Of a stretch of 64,000 nt of DNA, positions 51,700 through 60,294 are shown piece by piece. Origin of the DNA: Deltaproteobacteria bacterium (lineage in GTDB: Bacteria; Bdellovibrionota; Bdellovibrionia; Bdellovibrionales; Bdellovibrionaceae); contig JAFLCC010000015.1 of NCBI GenBank assembly GCA_017302835.1, forward strand, positions 1-64,000, given 5' to 3'. The position numbers and the translations under genes are program-made. The notes beneath the pieces are model-generated. The model saw nothing but the letters and a program-made list of their open reading frames with translations. It made no database searches and was not told the DNA's origin. The first letter of the stretch is position 1. Each line of letters begins with the position of its first letter.

Positions 51700-52465
51700 T
51701 TTGATATTTCTTCATGGGTTTTTAGGATTGCCCTCCGACTGGAAGGCATTGTTGGGCAGCCCCTCTTTGGAAGAATCTATCAAGAATAATGAAACAACAG
51801 GCAGTCTTAATTTCTACTGTCCTGATTATTTTAATATTCCCAGTTTATCTCCAAATTTCCCCTTTCAAGAATTTGCTAAAAACTTTGTTCAATGGGTTCA
51901 GTCAAATACTCACTCAGATAGAAAGATTCTTATTGGTTATTCCCTCGGGGGAAGATTGGCTTTAGCTGTTTTTGAGCAAGCACCTGAGATGTTTGCAAAA
52001 CTCTTTTTACTTTCGACTCATCCAGGGCTTAAGTCAGAAGAAGAAAAAGATCTAAGAAGAATAAACGATAGTGAATGGGCAAAGTCATTTCTTTCAACTA
52101 ACTGGGAAGATTTAATGCAATGTTGGAATCAGCAAAGCGTATTTGCGGGAAGCAAGGCAGAGCCCCAACGGCAGGAAATGAATTTCTCAAGAGAATATTT
52201 GAAATTGGCATTAGAAAAGTGGTCTCTTGCAAATCAAGAATCAAAAGTCTTATTAATTAAGAACTATTTTTCTCAGATTGTTTATGTTGTTGGTAAAGAT
52301 GATACTAAATTTACAGACCTCGCACGTCAGCTTTTGGAACAAGTTCCTGGTTTGCAATGTTTTATACTTAAGAATTCAGGTCATCGAGTCCTCTTTGATC
52401 AGCCAGAAGAAATAGCAAAATTGCTGGTTCAAGAATTATTTCGCAGCCATAGAAACTTGATTTAA
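51689..52465 (+). CDS. menH: SHCHC synthase (MenH), alpha/beta hydrolase fold
   Basis: This 258-residue enzyme removes pyruvate from the MenD product. The core has FLHGFLGLPSDWK (oxyanion), a nucleophile elbow IGYSLGGRLAL and a histidine in NSGHRVLF near the end; the acid is in VGKDDTKF. The longer open frame to 51578 would overlap menD by 122 bases. GTG 51689 is chosen because GGAG lies 10 bases upstream and the fold then begins directly with the first strand. The 3' end overlaps the convergent trypsin-like gene by 30 bases. Confidence 0.85.
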   Translation: MDCDLIFLHGFLGLPSDWKALLGSPSLEESIKNNETTGSLNFYCPDYFNIPSLSPNFPFQEFAKNFVQWVQSNTHSDRKILIGYSLGGRLALAVFEQAPEMFAKLFLLSTHPGLKSEEEKDLRRINDSEWAKSFLSTNWEDLMQCWNQQSVFAGSKAEPQRQEMNFSREYLKLALEKWSLANQESKVLLIKNYFSQIVYVVGKDDTKFTDLARQLLEQVPGLQCFILKNSGHRVLFDQPEEIAKLLVQELFRSHRNLI

Positions 52466-53386
52466 ATTTGGATTTAACGTCAGCGCCTTGGCTGTATCTT
52501 GGATCCATTTGTAGTGGGCAAGAATAAGAGTGTAGATGCTAAATTGATTGCATTTATCTTCGCGGTCTTGATCCCCTCTTGATAAAATTCCCCATAAATA
52601 ATGGGTTCCATTGATAACAATAAATGCGGGCCCTCCAGAGTCACCATGACAAGATCCTCGTCCAAGTCTTTGGTCTACTTGAATTTCTGTATAGGCATAG
52701 CGATTGTTAGAAATAACTGTTGCTGTTTGTCTCAAAATTTCTGAACCTTGCTTGGTCCTGGAGTCTGAGACTCCATATCCAGCAAGAACGACAGGAGTAT
52801 TATTTAAAAGATAGGATGGGTTTGGTAAAAAGGTAGTCGCCGTGTAACCTTGTGGGGCATCTCCTGAATATTTTAGTAGCGCCATATCGCCAGCATCCTT
52901 TAGATTATTTTTATTAGTCACCCAAAGAGGGTGAGTCACTGCTCCGGTAACTAAACGAGACATTTCCTTTGTTGCTGTTCTTGAGTTTTGGATAAAGTAG
53001 ATCAGCATCGACTGTATTTGCCGATGAACACAATGGGCGGCGGTGAGTATTAAATTATTTTCCAACAAAGAGCCCGTACAAATTTGTCGAGTTAAAGTAT
53101 TGTAAATAAGTACTGTGGTTTTGGCTATGGGATCCAATTTGGAAGTAATTTCTTGCCCTCCAATAATTGAACTTAATGGAACCGTTGGATCAATACTTAA
53201 ATGGGCTGAGGGATCCGAATTATTTTGGTTTTCAATTGTGGGGAAATTCTTTCCGCAAGAAACCAATAACATCAATGAAAAACAAAAAGAAAAAATATTC
53301 AGGCGTTTTGAATTAATGAGAATTTTATAAGAATTCGAAATTCCAGCCTCCTTGCTAATTTCTACTCTTTTTTGCGAATTCTTCAC
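52436..53386 (-). CDS. Trypsin-like serine protease, lipoprotein
   Basis: This 316-residue S1-family protease has a lipobox (MLLVSC, Cys44) after a longer than usual N-terminal part. The mature start is IIGGQEIT, and the catalytic triad is in LTAAHCVH, DMALLK and GDSGGPAF. CNQFSIYTLI and HYKWIQD form the C-terminal helix. The mature Ile could be freed by cleavage, as in trypsin activation. Lipid-anchored trypsin-like proteases of this kind are common in Bdellovibrio-type bacteria and may act at the cell surface. The gene is convergent with menH. Confidence 0.9.
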   Translation of the reverse strand: MKNSQKRVEISKEAGISNSYKILINSKRLNIFSFCFSLMLLVSCGKNFPTIENQNNSDPSAHLSIDPTVPLSSIIGGQEITSKLDPIAKTTVLIYNTLTRQICTGSLLENNLILTAAHCVHRQIQSMLIYFIQNSRTATKEMSRLVTGAVTHPLWVTNKNNLKDAGDMALLKYSGDAPQGYTATTFLPNPSYLLNNTPVVLAGYGVSDSRTKQGSEILRQTATVISNNRYAYTEIQVDQRLGRGSCHGDSGGPAFIVINGTHYLWGILSRGDQDREDKCNQFSIYTLILAHYKWIQDTAKALTLNPNLNQVSMAAK

Positions 53387-53473
53387 AAGTTGATAATCTT
53401 TAAATCAACTATAAGTTATTTTTATATTAAAAAGACAAAGGCTTTTTCCCGTCGCAGTATCGCCTCTAAAAAG

Positions 53474-54424
53474 CTAGAATAAATTTTTAAAATCTTCCGT
53501 CGCCTGGATCACTTTATCTGTAACACCTTTTTCCATGACGGAGTGACCACTGTCTGGGATAAAATGCAGTTTAGATCCCGGCCAGGCCTTATGGAGTTCC
53601 CAAGCGTTTTTAGCAGGGCAAACCATATCGTATCGTCCGTGAACAATCACACAAGGTAAGTGGGAAATTTTGGATATGTTTTCAAGTAAGTAATTATCAG
53701 TATCAAAAAAAGCTTTATTTATAAAGTAGTGACATTCAATTCGTGCGAAAGGAAGAGCCTTTTCAGGATCTTCATAGTCATCAATAAACTGACTATCTAA
53801 AATGAGCTTTGAGGTAGAAGCCTCCCAGGTGCTCCATATTTTGGCTGCTTGTAATTTTAATTTTTCATCTGAGGATGTCAGCTGGGAATGGTATGCTGAG
53901 AGCATGTCTCCCCGTTGATTTTTTGGAATTTGATTCCAATAGGTTTCCCATAAATCTGGAAAAATTAAAGAGGCCCCCTCTTGATAAAACCACTTAATTT
54001 CCCATTCTCGACAAAGGAAAATTCCCCGTAAAACAAAGGCTAAGCATTTTTCTGGATGAGTGATCCCGTAGGCAAGAGCTAAAGTGGAACCCCAACTTCC
54101 TCCAAAAATAATCCATTGGTTTATTTTTAGGTGTTCACGAATTTTTTCCATATCATTCACAAGATCCCAGGTTGTATTTTCCTTCAATTCTGCGAAAGGT
54201 GTACTTTTTCCACAACCTCTTTGGTCAAATAAGATGATTCGATAAAACTGTGGATCATAGAATCTGCGATGGTCAGGAGAAACTCCTCCTCCAGGACCAC
54301 CATGAAGAAAAATAATGGGTTTTCCCAAAGGATTTCCACACTCTTCAAAATAGAGAGTGTGAAGATTGGATACTTTTAAATAACCTGAATTGTAAGGTTC
54401 AATTTCTGGGAAAAATGTGTTCAT
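53474..54424 (-). CDS. pip: Prolyl aminopeptidase
   Basis: This 316-residue S33 peptidase removes N-terminal proline from peptides. HGGPGGG (oxyanion), DQRGCGKS, GGSWGSTLALAY (Ser nucleophile) and the closing DSGHS with the histidine are present, and LRGIFLCRE is the typical lid sequence. ATG 54424 is chosen: CAGGAGC lies 7 bases upstream. The upstream open frame to 54445 lacks a site. Its ATG overlaps the adenosine deaminase stop (ATGA), so the two are one operon. Confidence 0.92.
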   Translation of the reverse strand: MNTFFPEIEPYNSGYLKVSNLHTLYFEECGNPLGKPIIFLHGGPGGGVSPDHRRFYDPQFYRIILFDQRGCGKSTPFAELKENTTWDLVNDMEKIREHLKINQWIIFGGSWGSTLALAYGITHPEKCLAFVLRGIFLCREWEIKWFYQEGASLIFPDLWETYWNQIPKNQRGDMLSAYHSQLTSSDEKLKLQAAKIWSTWEASTSKLILDSQFIDDYEDPEKALPFARIECHYFINKAFFDTDNYLLENISKISHLPCVIVHGRYDMVCPAKNAWELHKAWPGSKLHFIPDSGHSVMEKGVTDKVIQATEDFKNLF

Positions 54425-55452
54425 TTGAGGCTCCTGTATGGCCAATAGGTTTCTTTTATTTTTTCAGGAATGAAAGAAGCATTGTAGGCCATGGTATTTA
54501 TTTTCATGTAATCTTCAAGACTCAGGTGGAATTTCTGATTTAGATAACTGTAGTCGTCTGAAAGGGAGGTATTAAAAATACCAGGATCATCCGAATTAAT
54601 AGATACAAGAATTCCAGATTGATATAGGTCTAAGAAAGGGTGTTGTTTTAAATTGACAAAGGCTTGGGTCAATTCATTACTCAAGGGGCAAATTTCAAGA
54701 AGGATGTTTTTACTCTTGATATAGCTTAATATTTCTTTATTTGTAATTAATTGAATTCCGTGACCAATGCGCGTTGCGTGGAGGAAATCAACGGAATCTT
54801 TTATTCTTTGTGCTGCCAATTTATCAGGAGTTTCACCACTGTGAATGGTTATAGGAAAACCACTTTCATAAAGAGGATCAAAAATATTTTTAAAATCTTT
54901 AGCCACGAATTTTTCTTCTGAATCAGCCAGATCGACACCGACAAAAGTATCCTTGTTGTTGAGTGTAAAATCCAAGACCTTTTTAAGATCTTTTTCCTTT
55001 TGGCCCCGTTGAAAAATGGAAATAAGTCCCACGGCAATAGGAAATTTATTTTTCGCCAAAGTCAGTCCTTCTAAGATGTCACTATGAATTTGATCGTAGG
55101 AACGGCCGGAGCTTTCGGCAATAAAATTCAAAGAGTATCGTAATTCAAGAATGCGAATCCCATCATTATAAGCGTCTTCTATTACTTCATAGGCGAGCCG
55201 CTTCAAAATTCCTGGCTCTTTAAAAATTTTTTGAGACTGAGAAAATTTTTTTAGAACATCAGCTAAATTATTCATTGGTCGCGTGACCAAGAAATCATCT
55301 TCAATTTTAAGAAAATCAGTTTTATTCGCTAGCCCTTGTTTTTCAGCAATTTCAACGAGGGTGGAATATCGCCAAGAACAATCAAGATGACGGTGAAGCT
55401 CCACCTTAGGAAGGTTTTTAATAGACAACAGTCCAGACTTAATTTGAGCCAT
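54421..55452 (-). CDS. add: Adenosine deaminase
   Basis: This 343-residue enzyme converts adenosine to inosine. Motifs are VELHRHLDCSW (zinc ligands and catalytic entry), TIHSGE, TRIGHGIQL, EICPLSNELT and VSINSDDPGIF (zinc Asp). The open frame extends upstream to 55557, but that part looks unlike the family and overlaps the divergent transketolase gene. The start at ATG 55452 is a best guess; there is only a weak ribosome-binding site (GAAGG 13 bases before). With prolyl aminopeptidase it suggests use of peptides and nucleosides taken from outside. Confidence 0.88.
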   Translation of the reverse strand: MAQIKSGLLSIKNLPKVELHRHLDCSWRYSTLVEIAEKQGLANKTDFLKIEDDFLVTRPMNNLADVLKKFSQSQKIFKEPGILKRLAYEVIEDAYNDGIRILELRYSLNFIAESSGRSYDQIHSDILEGLTLAKNKFPIAVGLISIFQRGQKEKDLKKVLDFTLNNKDTFVGVDLADSEEKFVAKDFKNIFDPLYESGFPITIHSGETPDKLAAQRIKDSVDFLHATRIGHGIQLITNKEILSYIKSKNILLEICPLSNELTQAFVNLKQHPFLDLYQSGILVSINSDDPGIFNTSLSDDYSYLNQKFHLSLEDYMKINTMAYNASFIPEKIKETYWPYRSLK

Positions 55453-55595
55453 AGCTTTTAACACACCTTCAGTTTTTTCTTGCAAATCCACAGCAAGATC
55501 TACGTGGAGTAGTGTAAATAAGAATAAATAATTTACAATAATTTTATTTCTTGTCAATCAGTGGACAAGGACTAAATTTCAGTTTAGAAAAGGCT

Positions 55596-57644
55596 ATGAA
55601 TCATCTTAAAATTAAAAATCAATTATTTTCGAATCCTACCCAACAACCAACATTTTCAGCCTCTGTAAAGAACCTGAAAAATGAAAGCATTTCGTTATCT
55701 GATCCCAGAGCCATGAGAGCTTTAATCTCTTTGATGGACATGAATGCAGTTCTTGGTGGTGCCGCTTCTCATTATGGGGGCCCTGCGGCCTTCGCAGAGC
55801 TGATGTCTGCTGTTCATGGCTACATGTTTGAAGAAGCTAAAATGTCACAAAAAAATTGGTTCGATCTTTTTCATTTTGTCAACGATGCCGGGCATTGTGA
55901 AAATGGACTTTATGCCATTAAGGCCAATTACCAAATTGCAGGATTAGAGATTAATTCTTTAAAGCATTTTCGGTCTATAAGATCTAATCTTACAGGTCAT
56001 GGCGAGGCTCATTTGTTTCCTGAGGGCGTTTTTTTAAGCAATGGACCTCTTGGCTCGGCTTTGCCTCAAACTGTGGGTTTAGCTCTTGGGGATTACTTAA
56101 CTAAAAATAATCGAGTCACTTTATGTGCGCTCTCTGATGGGGCTTGCATGGAGGGTGAAGCTAAAGAAGCTCTGGCGACTATTCCTGGTTTTGCCCAAAA
56201 GGGACAACTCGCTCCCTATGTTTTAATTATTAGCGATAACAATACGAAATTAAGCGGACGTATCGATAAAGATAGTTTTTCTTTGCAGCCAATGTTTGCT
56301 TCTTTAAAAATGATTGGTTGGGATTTACACACTCTTGAAAATGGAAATGATTTGCAAGCTTGCTACACAGCGATTGAAAAAGCAGTGGCGACGGCGAGGG
56401 CAAACCCCAGGGTGCCAGTGGTGATTCATGCCAAAACAACGAAAGGTATTGGAACCAAGAAAACGGCAGAGAGCAGTTCGGGTGGGCATGGGTTTCCGCT
56501 TAAGTCTCCAAAGGAATTGCCAGAGTTTTTAAGAGAAATTTATCATGGTGAAAATTATCCAGATCAGTTTAACGAGTGGATTCAACAGTCCATTGAAATT
56601 GAAAATCAAATCATAGCAAGTGGCAAGAAAGACAGTGGAGAAAAGATTCAAAAGGGTGTTTCAAGCAGCATGATTTTGGCAAAAAAAAATGGCCTGCCTA
56701 TTGTTTCCATAACTTCTGATTTACCGGGGTCAACAGGCGTTGCTGAGTTTAGAAAAGAATTTCCTGAATGTTCTTTCGACGTGGGAATCGCTGAAAGTCA
56801 TATGATTTCGACAGCAGCCGGTTTATCTAAATTAGGATTTATTCCTTTCGTAGATACTTTCGCTCAGTTTGGAGTAACAAAGGGAGCCTTGCCATTTACC
56901 ATGGCCTCCTTATCTCAGGCTCCAGTGATTGCGATTTTGTCACATACGGGTTTTCAAGATGCGGCTGATGGGGCTTCTCATCAGGCTTTAAGTTATCTAG
57001 CCATGGTTTCTTCAATTCCTTATGTCGATGTTTATTGTTTATCCTGCAGTGAAGAGGCTCACGAGTTAATCACTCAAGCGATTCATGAATTCTCTGAAAA
57101 GAGAAAAAACAATGAAGTGCCAAATACTAAAATCTTCTTTCTTGGTAGAGAGAATTTTCCAAAGAGTTTTGGTGCTAAGAATTATCAATTAGGTAAAGCT
57201 CAAGTCTTGAGATCACAATTATTAGAAAAAAATATGAATTCTGATGTGAATAATAATATGGCCATAAAGAATGTAACAATTGTGACTTATGGATCTTTAG
57301 TTTCTGCCGCTATAAAGGCCGCAGACTTGTTAATGGAAAAAAACATTGGATCTGAAATTATCAATATGCATTCCATCACACAAATGGATATTCCATGTCT
57401 TAAAGAAAGTTTGCAGAGAACCAAAGGGAATTTAATTACTCTCGAAGATCATCAAAAAATTGGGGGTCTTTCGCAAATGCTCAGTCAGGCCCTAGGCGAA
57501 GAACAAATTCCATTTAAACTTAAAGTACATGCGGTAGATGGGCACTTTGGACAAAGTGCTTATTTAGCAGATGAGCTCTATGAAAAACACCATTTAGATG
57601 CAAAAAGTATTTTGAATTCAGCCTTGGAGTTAACAGAAATCTAA
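55596..57644 (+). CDS. tkt: Transketolase
   Basis: This 682-residue ThDP enzyme works in the pentose phosphate pathway. Recognisable parts are SHYGGPAAFAELMSAVHGYMF, SDGACMEGEAKEALATI (ThDP/metal loop), IISDNNTKLSGRIDKDSF, HAKTTKGIGTKKTAESS, IAESHMISTAAGLSK and AQFGVTKGALPFTMASL in the pyrimidine-binding part. The typical GDG of the ThDP motif is SDG here. The ATG at 55596 is used; the TTG at 55551 overlaps the divergent deaminase. The ribosome-binding site is weak (AAAAGG very close to the ATG). Length and domain order are normal. Confidence 0.8.
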   Translation: MNHLKIKNQLFSNPTQQPTFSASVKNLKNESISLSDPRAMRALISLMDMNAVLGGAASHYGGPAAFAELMSAVHGYMFEEAKMSQKNWFDLFHFVNDAGHCENGLYAIKANYQIAGLEINSLKHFRSIRSNLTGHGEAHLFPEGVFLSNGPLGSALPQTVGLALGDYLTKNNRVTLCALSDGACMEGEAKEALATIPGFAQKGQLAPYVLIISDNNTKLSGRIDKDSFSLQPMFASLKMIGWDLHTLENGNDLQACYTAIEKAVATARANPRVPVVIHAKTTKGIGTKKTAESSSGGHGFPLKSPKELPEFLREIYHGENYPDQFNEWIQQSIEIENQIIASGKKDSGEKIQKGVSSSMILAKKNGLPIVSITSDLPGSTGVAEFRKEFPECSFDVGIAESHMISTAAGLSKLGFIPFVDTFAQFGVTKGALPFTMASLSQAPVIAILSHTGFQDAADGASHQALSYLAMVSSIPYVDVYCLSCSEEAHELITQAIHEFSEKRKNNEVPNTKIFFLGRENFPKSFGAKNYQLGKAQVLRSQLLEKNMNSDVNNNMAIKNVTIVTYGSLVSAAIKAADLLMEKNIGSEIINMHSITQMDIPCLKESLQRTKGNLITLEDHQKIGGLSQMLSQALGEEQIPFKLKVHAVDGHFGQSAYLADELYEKHHLDAKSILNSALELTEI

Positions 57645-57675
57645 AGCTGGTGCATTATTTTGGCCAAGGACGAGT

Positions 57676-57846
57676 TCATAGGAAAATCAAAACACAGGCA
57701 ATTACAGATAGAATAAGGTTGTTGATTCGTGCTGAGGTTAATTTTTCATTAAAAATAATAACGCTTCCGATGGAGGCTAAGGGGAATGCTAAATTTCTGA
57801 TGATACTCACCAGAGTCGTTTTTTGCCCTGCGAGTTCAAAGTTTAT
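57676..57846 (-). pseudogene. C-terminal remnant of an EamA/DMT-type transporter
   Basis: An antisense-strand frame encodes about 56 residues (FELAGQKTTLVSIIRNLAFP, then LASIGSVIIFNEKLTSARIN, then NLILSVIACVLIFL, TGA at 57676-57678) that match the last two helices of drug/metabolite transporters. It has no start and the upstream frame hits TGA, so only the gene end is left. It lies in the otherwise gene-free space after the transketolase gene. Confidence 0.55.
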
Positions 57847-57929
57847 ATGAAGTCATTTTAGCTATTTCGTCGAAATGATTTGTTAACTGAACCGGTGAAA
57901 GCTGTGGAAAAACTCCAAAGCTGGAATCC

Positions 57930-57993
57930 GACCAAATTCGTGCCATAGTATAATTTGGTCTTGACTAAATTTGTATATATGTTTATTTTGGTC
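57930..57993. promoter_or_regulatory. Inverted repeat upstream of the second AAA/DUF4143 gene
   Basis: GACCAAATT (57930-57938) is matched by AATTTGGTC (57952-57960), and ATTTTGGTC follows at 57985-57993 as a third near copy. A perfect TATAAT lies at 57949-57954, inside the spacing, and TTGACT at 57961 starts another possible promoter. The repeats end 6 bases before the ATG at 58000. Confidence 0.55.
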
Positions 57994-57999
57994 GTATCT

Positions 58000-59211
58000 A
58001 TGAAAAGATATCTTTCTTCTGAAATTATTTCTTTGGCATTAAAGCGCCATAAGATGGCTTTTGTATCTGGACCAAGGCAAGTTGGAAAAACGACTCTATC
58101 TAAAAACTTTATTGAAAGCTACGACCAGGCACTTTATAAAAACTGGGATGAGAGTGACTTCCGAAAACAGTGGGCTAAGTCACCCAATATAATAGCGGAT
58201 GAATTTCGATTGGAAAAAATCAATCAAACTCGTTTACTTATTTTAGATGAAATACATAAATCTAAAAATTGGAAGCAAAAAGTTAAAGGTTTCTATGATG
58301 TCCATGGAGATGATGTCGATATTATAGTTACTGGGAGTGCTCGTCTCAATGTTTTTAAAAAGGGCGGCGATTCGTTGATGGGTCGCTATTTAAATTTTAG
58401 ATTACACCCTTTGAGCTATGGAGAAATTTTAGGGAATGGCCTTTTAGACCCTGACCAATGGCTTAAAAAGTTATTCACCAGACCACAAAATTTTTCCGAT
58501 CAAAAAATATTACTTCAGCTTAATCAACTGAGTGGTTTTCCAGAGCCCTTTATTTCTAAGTCGGAAAAAATACTTAAAATTTGGAGACAAAGTCGAACTG
58601 AAAAAATTGTTCGCGAAGACTTACGTGATCTTACTCGAATCATTGATCTGAGCCAGATTGAATTGCTTGTGAGTCTTCTTCCTGAGCGAGTGGCAAGTCC
58701 TCTAAGTATTCAAAATCTTCGAGAAGACCTAGAGACTTCTCATGATACGGTTAAACGATGGTTAAATTATCTCAGCGAACTGTATTATTTTTTTGAACTA
58801 AAACCATGGTCTAAATCCTTTCCGCGCTCACTTAAAAAAGAAGGAAAGATCTATCTCTATGATTGGACTGAGGTTGCTGTTCCAGGAGCCAGATTTGAAA
58901 ATTTGATTGCCTGTCATTTATTGAAGACCTGTCATTATTGGAACGATACTGGAAATGGTTTTTTTGATCTTTTTTATATTCGAAATAAAGACAAGCAAGA
59001 GGTGGACTTCTTACTTGTTCGGGATAAAAAACCTTGGCTGATGGTTGAAAGTAAGCTTTCTGATATAAAAATTGATAAGCCAAAAGTTGCAAAATTTCAG
59101 ACCTATTTTAAATGTCCATTTATTCAAGTTGTTTTTGAAAATGAAATTTGGCAAAAAACTAATGAGTCTTTGGTTGCAAGCGCAACTCACGTTTTAGGAA
59201 ATTTGCCATAA
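58000..59211 (+). CDS. AAA ATPase with C-terminal DUF4143 domain, second paralog
   Basis: This 403-residue paralog of the gene at 30204 has Walker A GPRQVGKTT (about 26-34), Walker B RLLILDEIHKSKNWK and the shared run SARLNVFKKGGDSL. The C-terminal DUF4143 part has GKIYLYDWTEVAVPGARFENL, then KQEVDFLLVRDKKPWLMVESK of a nuclease-like fold. ATG 58000 (MKRYLSSEI) is used because the Walker A then has the same spacing as in the paralog. Three GACCAAATT-like repeats lie right before it. The function of this family is not known. Confidence 0.85.
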   Translation: MKRYLSSEIISLALKRHKMAFVSGPRQVGKTTLSKNFIESYDQALYKNWDESDFRKQWAKSPNIIADEFRLEKINQTRLLILDEIHKSKNWKQKVKGFYDVHGDDVDIIVTGSARLNVFKKGGDSLMGRYLNFRLHPLSYGEILGNGLLDPDQWLKKLFTRPQNFSDQKILLQLNQLSGFPEPFISKSEKILKIWRQSRTEKIVREDLRDLTRIIDLSQIELLVSLLPERVASPLSIQNLREDLETSHDTVKRWLNYLSELYYFFELKPWSKSFPRSLKKEGKIYLYDWTEVAVPGARFENLIACHLLKTCHYWNDTGNGFFDLFYIRNKDKQEVDFLLVRDKKPWLMVESKLSDIKIDKPKVAKFQTYFKCPFIQVVFENEIWQKTNESLVASATHVLGNLP

Positions 59212-59360
59212 ATAGTCATTATTAGGTATGCAAAACCGAAAAGAATCAACAATAAAGTAATAAATAAAATCTAGACTTAAGCATTTTAAAAGTGTTCCGA
59301 ACTAATACGTATCAATGAAGAACATGATGTTTTTCAATGCCAATGGATGGCAATAAATCA

Positions 59361-59389
59361 AGGAGGATTTCACAATGCAAGGAGGATAG
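59361..59389 (+). promoter_or_regulatory. Duplicated ribosome-binding site and 4-codon leader before flagellin
   Basis: CAAGGAGGAT appears twice, 20 bases apart, in front of fliC. The first copy serves an ATG at 59375 whose frame is MQGG and TAG (59375-59389). The second copy, inside that mini-frame, serves the fliC ATG at 59391, one base after the TAG. Ribosomes ending on the leader could start directly on fliC. Confidence 0.7.
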
Positions 59390-59390
59390 A

Positions 59391-60224
59391 ATGGGTATGC
59401 GTATTAACACAAATGTTTCGGCATTAAATGCTCAGAAAAATTTGTACATGACAGGGATCAATCAAGCTAGGTCCATGTCAAGATTGGCATCTGGCCAAAG
59501 AATAAATCAAGCTGCTGATGATGCTGCAGGTTTAGCAATCTCAGAAAATCTAAAAGGACAAATCAGAGGCCTCAGGCAAGCCAATCGGAATGCCAACGAT
59601 GGTATTTCTTTAGTTCAAATTGCTGAAGGCAGTTTAAATGAAGTTTCCAACATGCTCATTCGCCTAAGAGAATTGGGAGTTCAGGCTTCTTCAGATACCA
59701 TTGGCGATACCGAAAGAAAATTCTTAGATGTTGAATATCAACAATTAAAGTCAGAGGTCCAACGGGTTACCGAAGCCACATCCTATAACGGATATGATTT
59801 GCTTAACGGCACCGGGGGAGTTATCGACATTCAAGTCGGCGTAAATAACGATCCATTCAAAGATAGAATTTCTTTTAATTCGGGAGCTGCAAATTCATCC
59901 CTTGAAGCCTTAGGCCTGGTCGCAGAATCTGTGGAAACCAAAGAAGGCGCTCAATTCAGTTTGCAATCCGTCGACAATGCATTGGTATCTGTCAATGCCA
60001 TCCGAGCCAATTTCGGAGCCATGCAAAACAGGCTACAATCAACTTCAAACAATTTACTTGTTTATGATGAAAATATTTCAGCAGCTAACTCAAGGATTCG
60101 TGACGCCGATGTGGCCGCTGAAAGTTCTGAATTAACAAGAAATAATATTTTAATGCAAGCAGGTGTTTCGGTATTAGGGCAAGCGAATCAAATGAATCAG
60201 TTAGCATTAAAATTATTAGGATAG
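59391..60224 (+). CDS. fliC: Flagellin
   Basis: This 277-residue protein is the filament subunit. The conserved N-terminal half (MRINTNVSALNAQ, then GQRINQAADDAAGLAISENL) and C-terminal half (NSRIRDADVAAESSELTRNN, then MNQLALKLLG) are complete, with a short variable middle as in Bdellovibrio flagellins. The upstream in-frame ATG at 59337 would add unrelated residues. AAGGAGG stands 6 bases before ATG 59391. No clear sigma-28 promoter (TAAA and GCCGATAA boxes) was found upstream. It stands alone with no other flagellar genes near. Confidence 0.95.
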   Translation: MGMRINTNVSALNAQKNLYMTGINQARSMSRLASGQRINQAADDAAGLAISENLKGQIRGLRQANRNANDGISLVQIAEGSLNEVSNMLIRLRELGVQASSDTIGDTERKFLDVEYQQLKSEVQRVTEATSYNGYDLLNGTGGVIDIQVGVNNDPFKDRISFNSGAANSSLEALGLVAESVETKEGAQFSLQSVDNALVSVNAIRANFGAMQNRLQSTSNNLLVYDENISAANSRIRDADVAAESSELTRNNILMQAGVSVLGQANQMNQLALKLLG

Positions 60225-60294
60225 TTGAAAAGATCACTGTACTCATTAGTGACAGTTTATTGTTTGCGGAATGTAAGCTATCAATTCTTCTATT

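Noticed and set aside
57650-57850. Plus-strand 66-codon frame after tkt
   Set aside because: The opposite strand reads as a transporter end with clear helices, so this is its shadow.
59211-59390. Sigma-28 promoter for flagellin
   Set aside because: No TAAA box with a correctly spaced GCCGATAA-like box was found.
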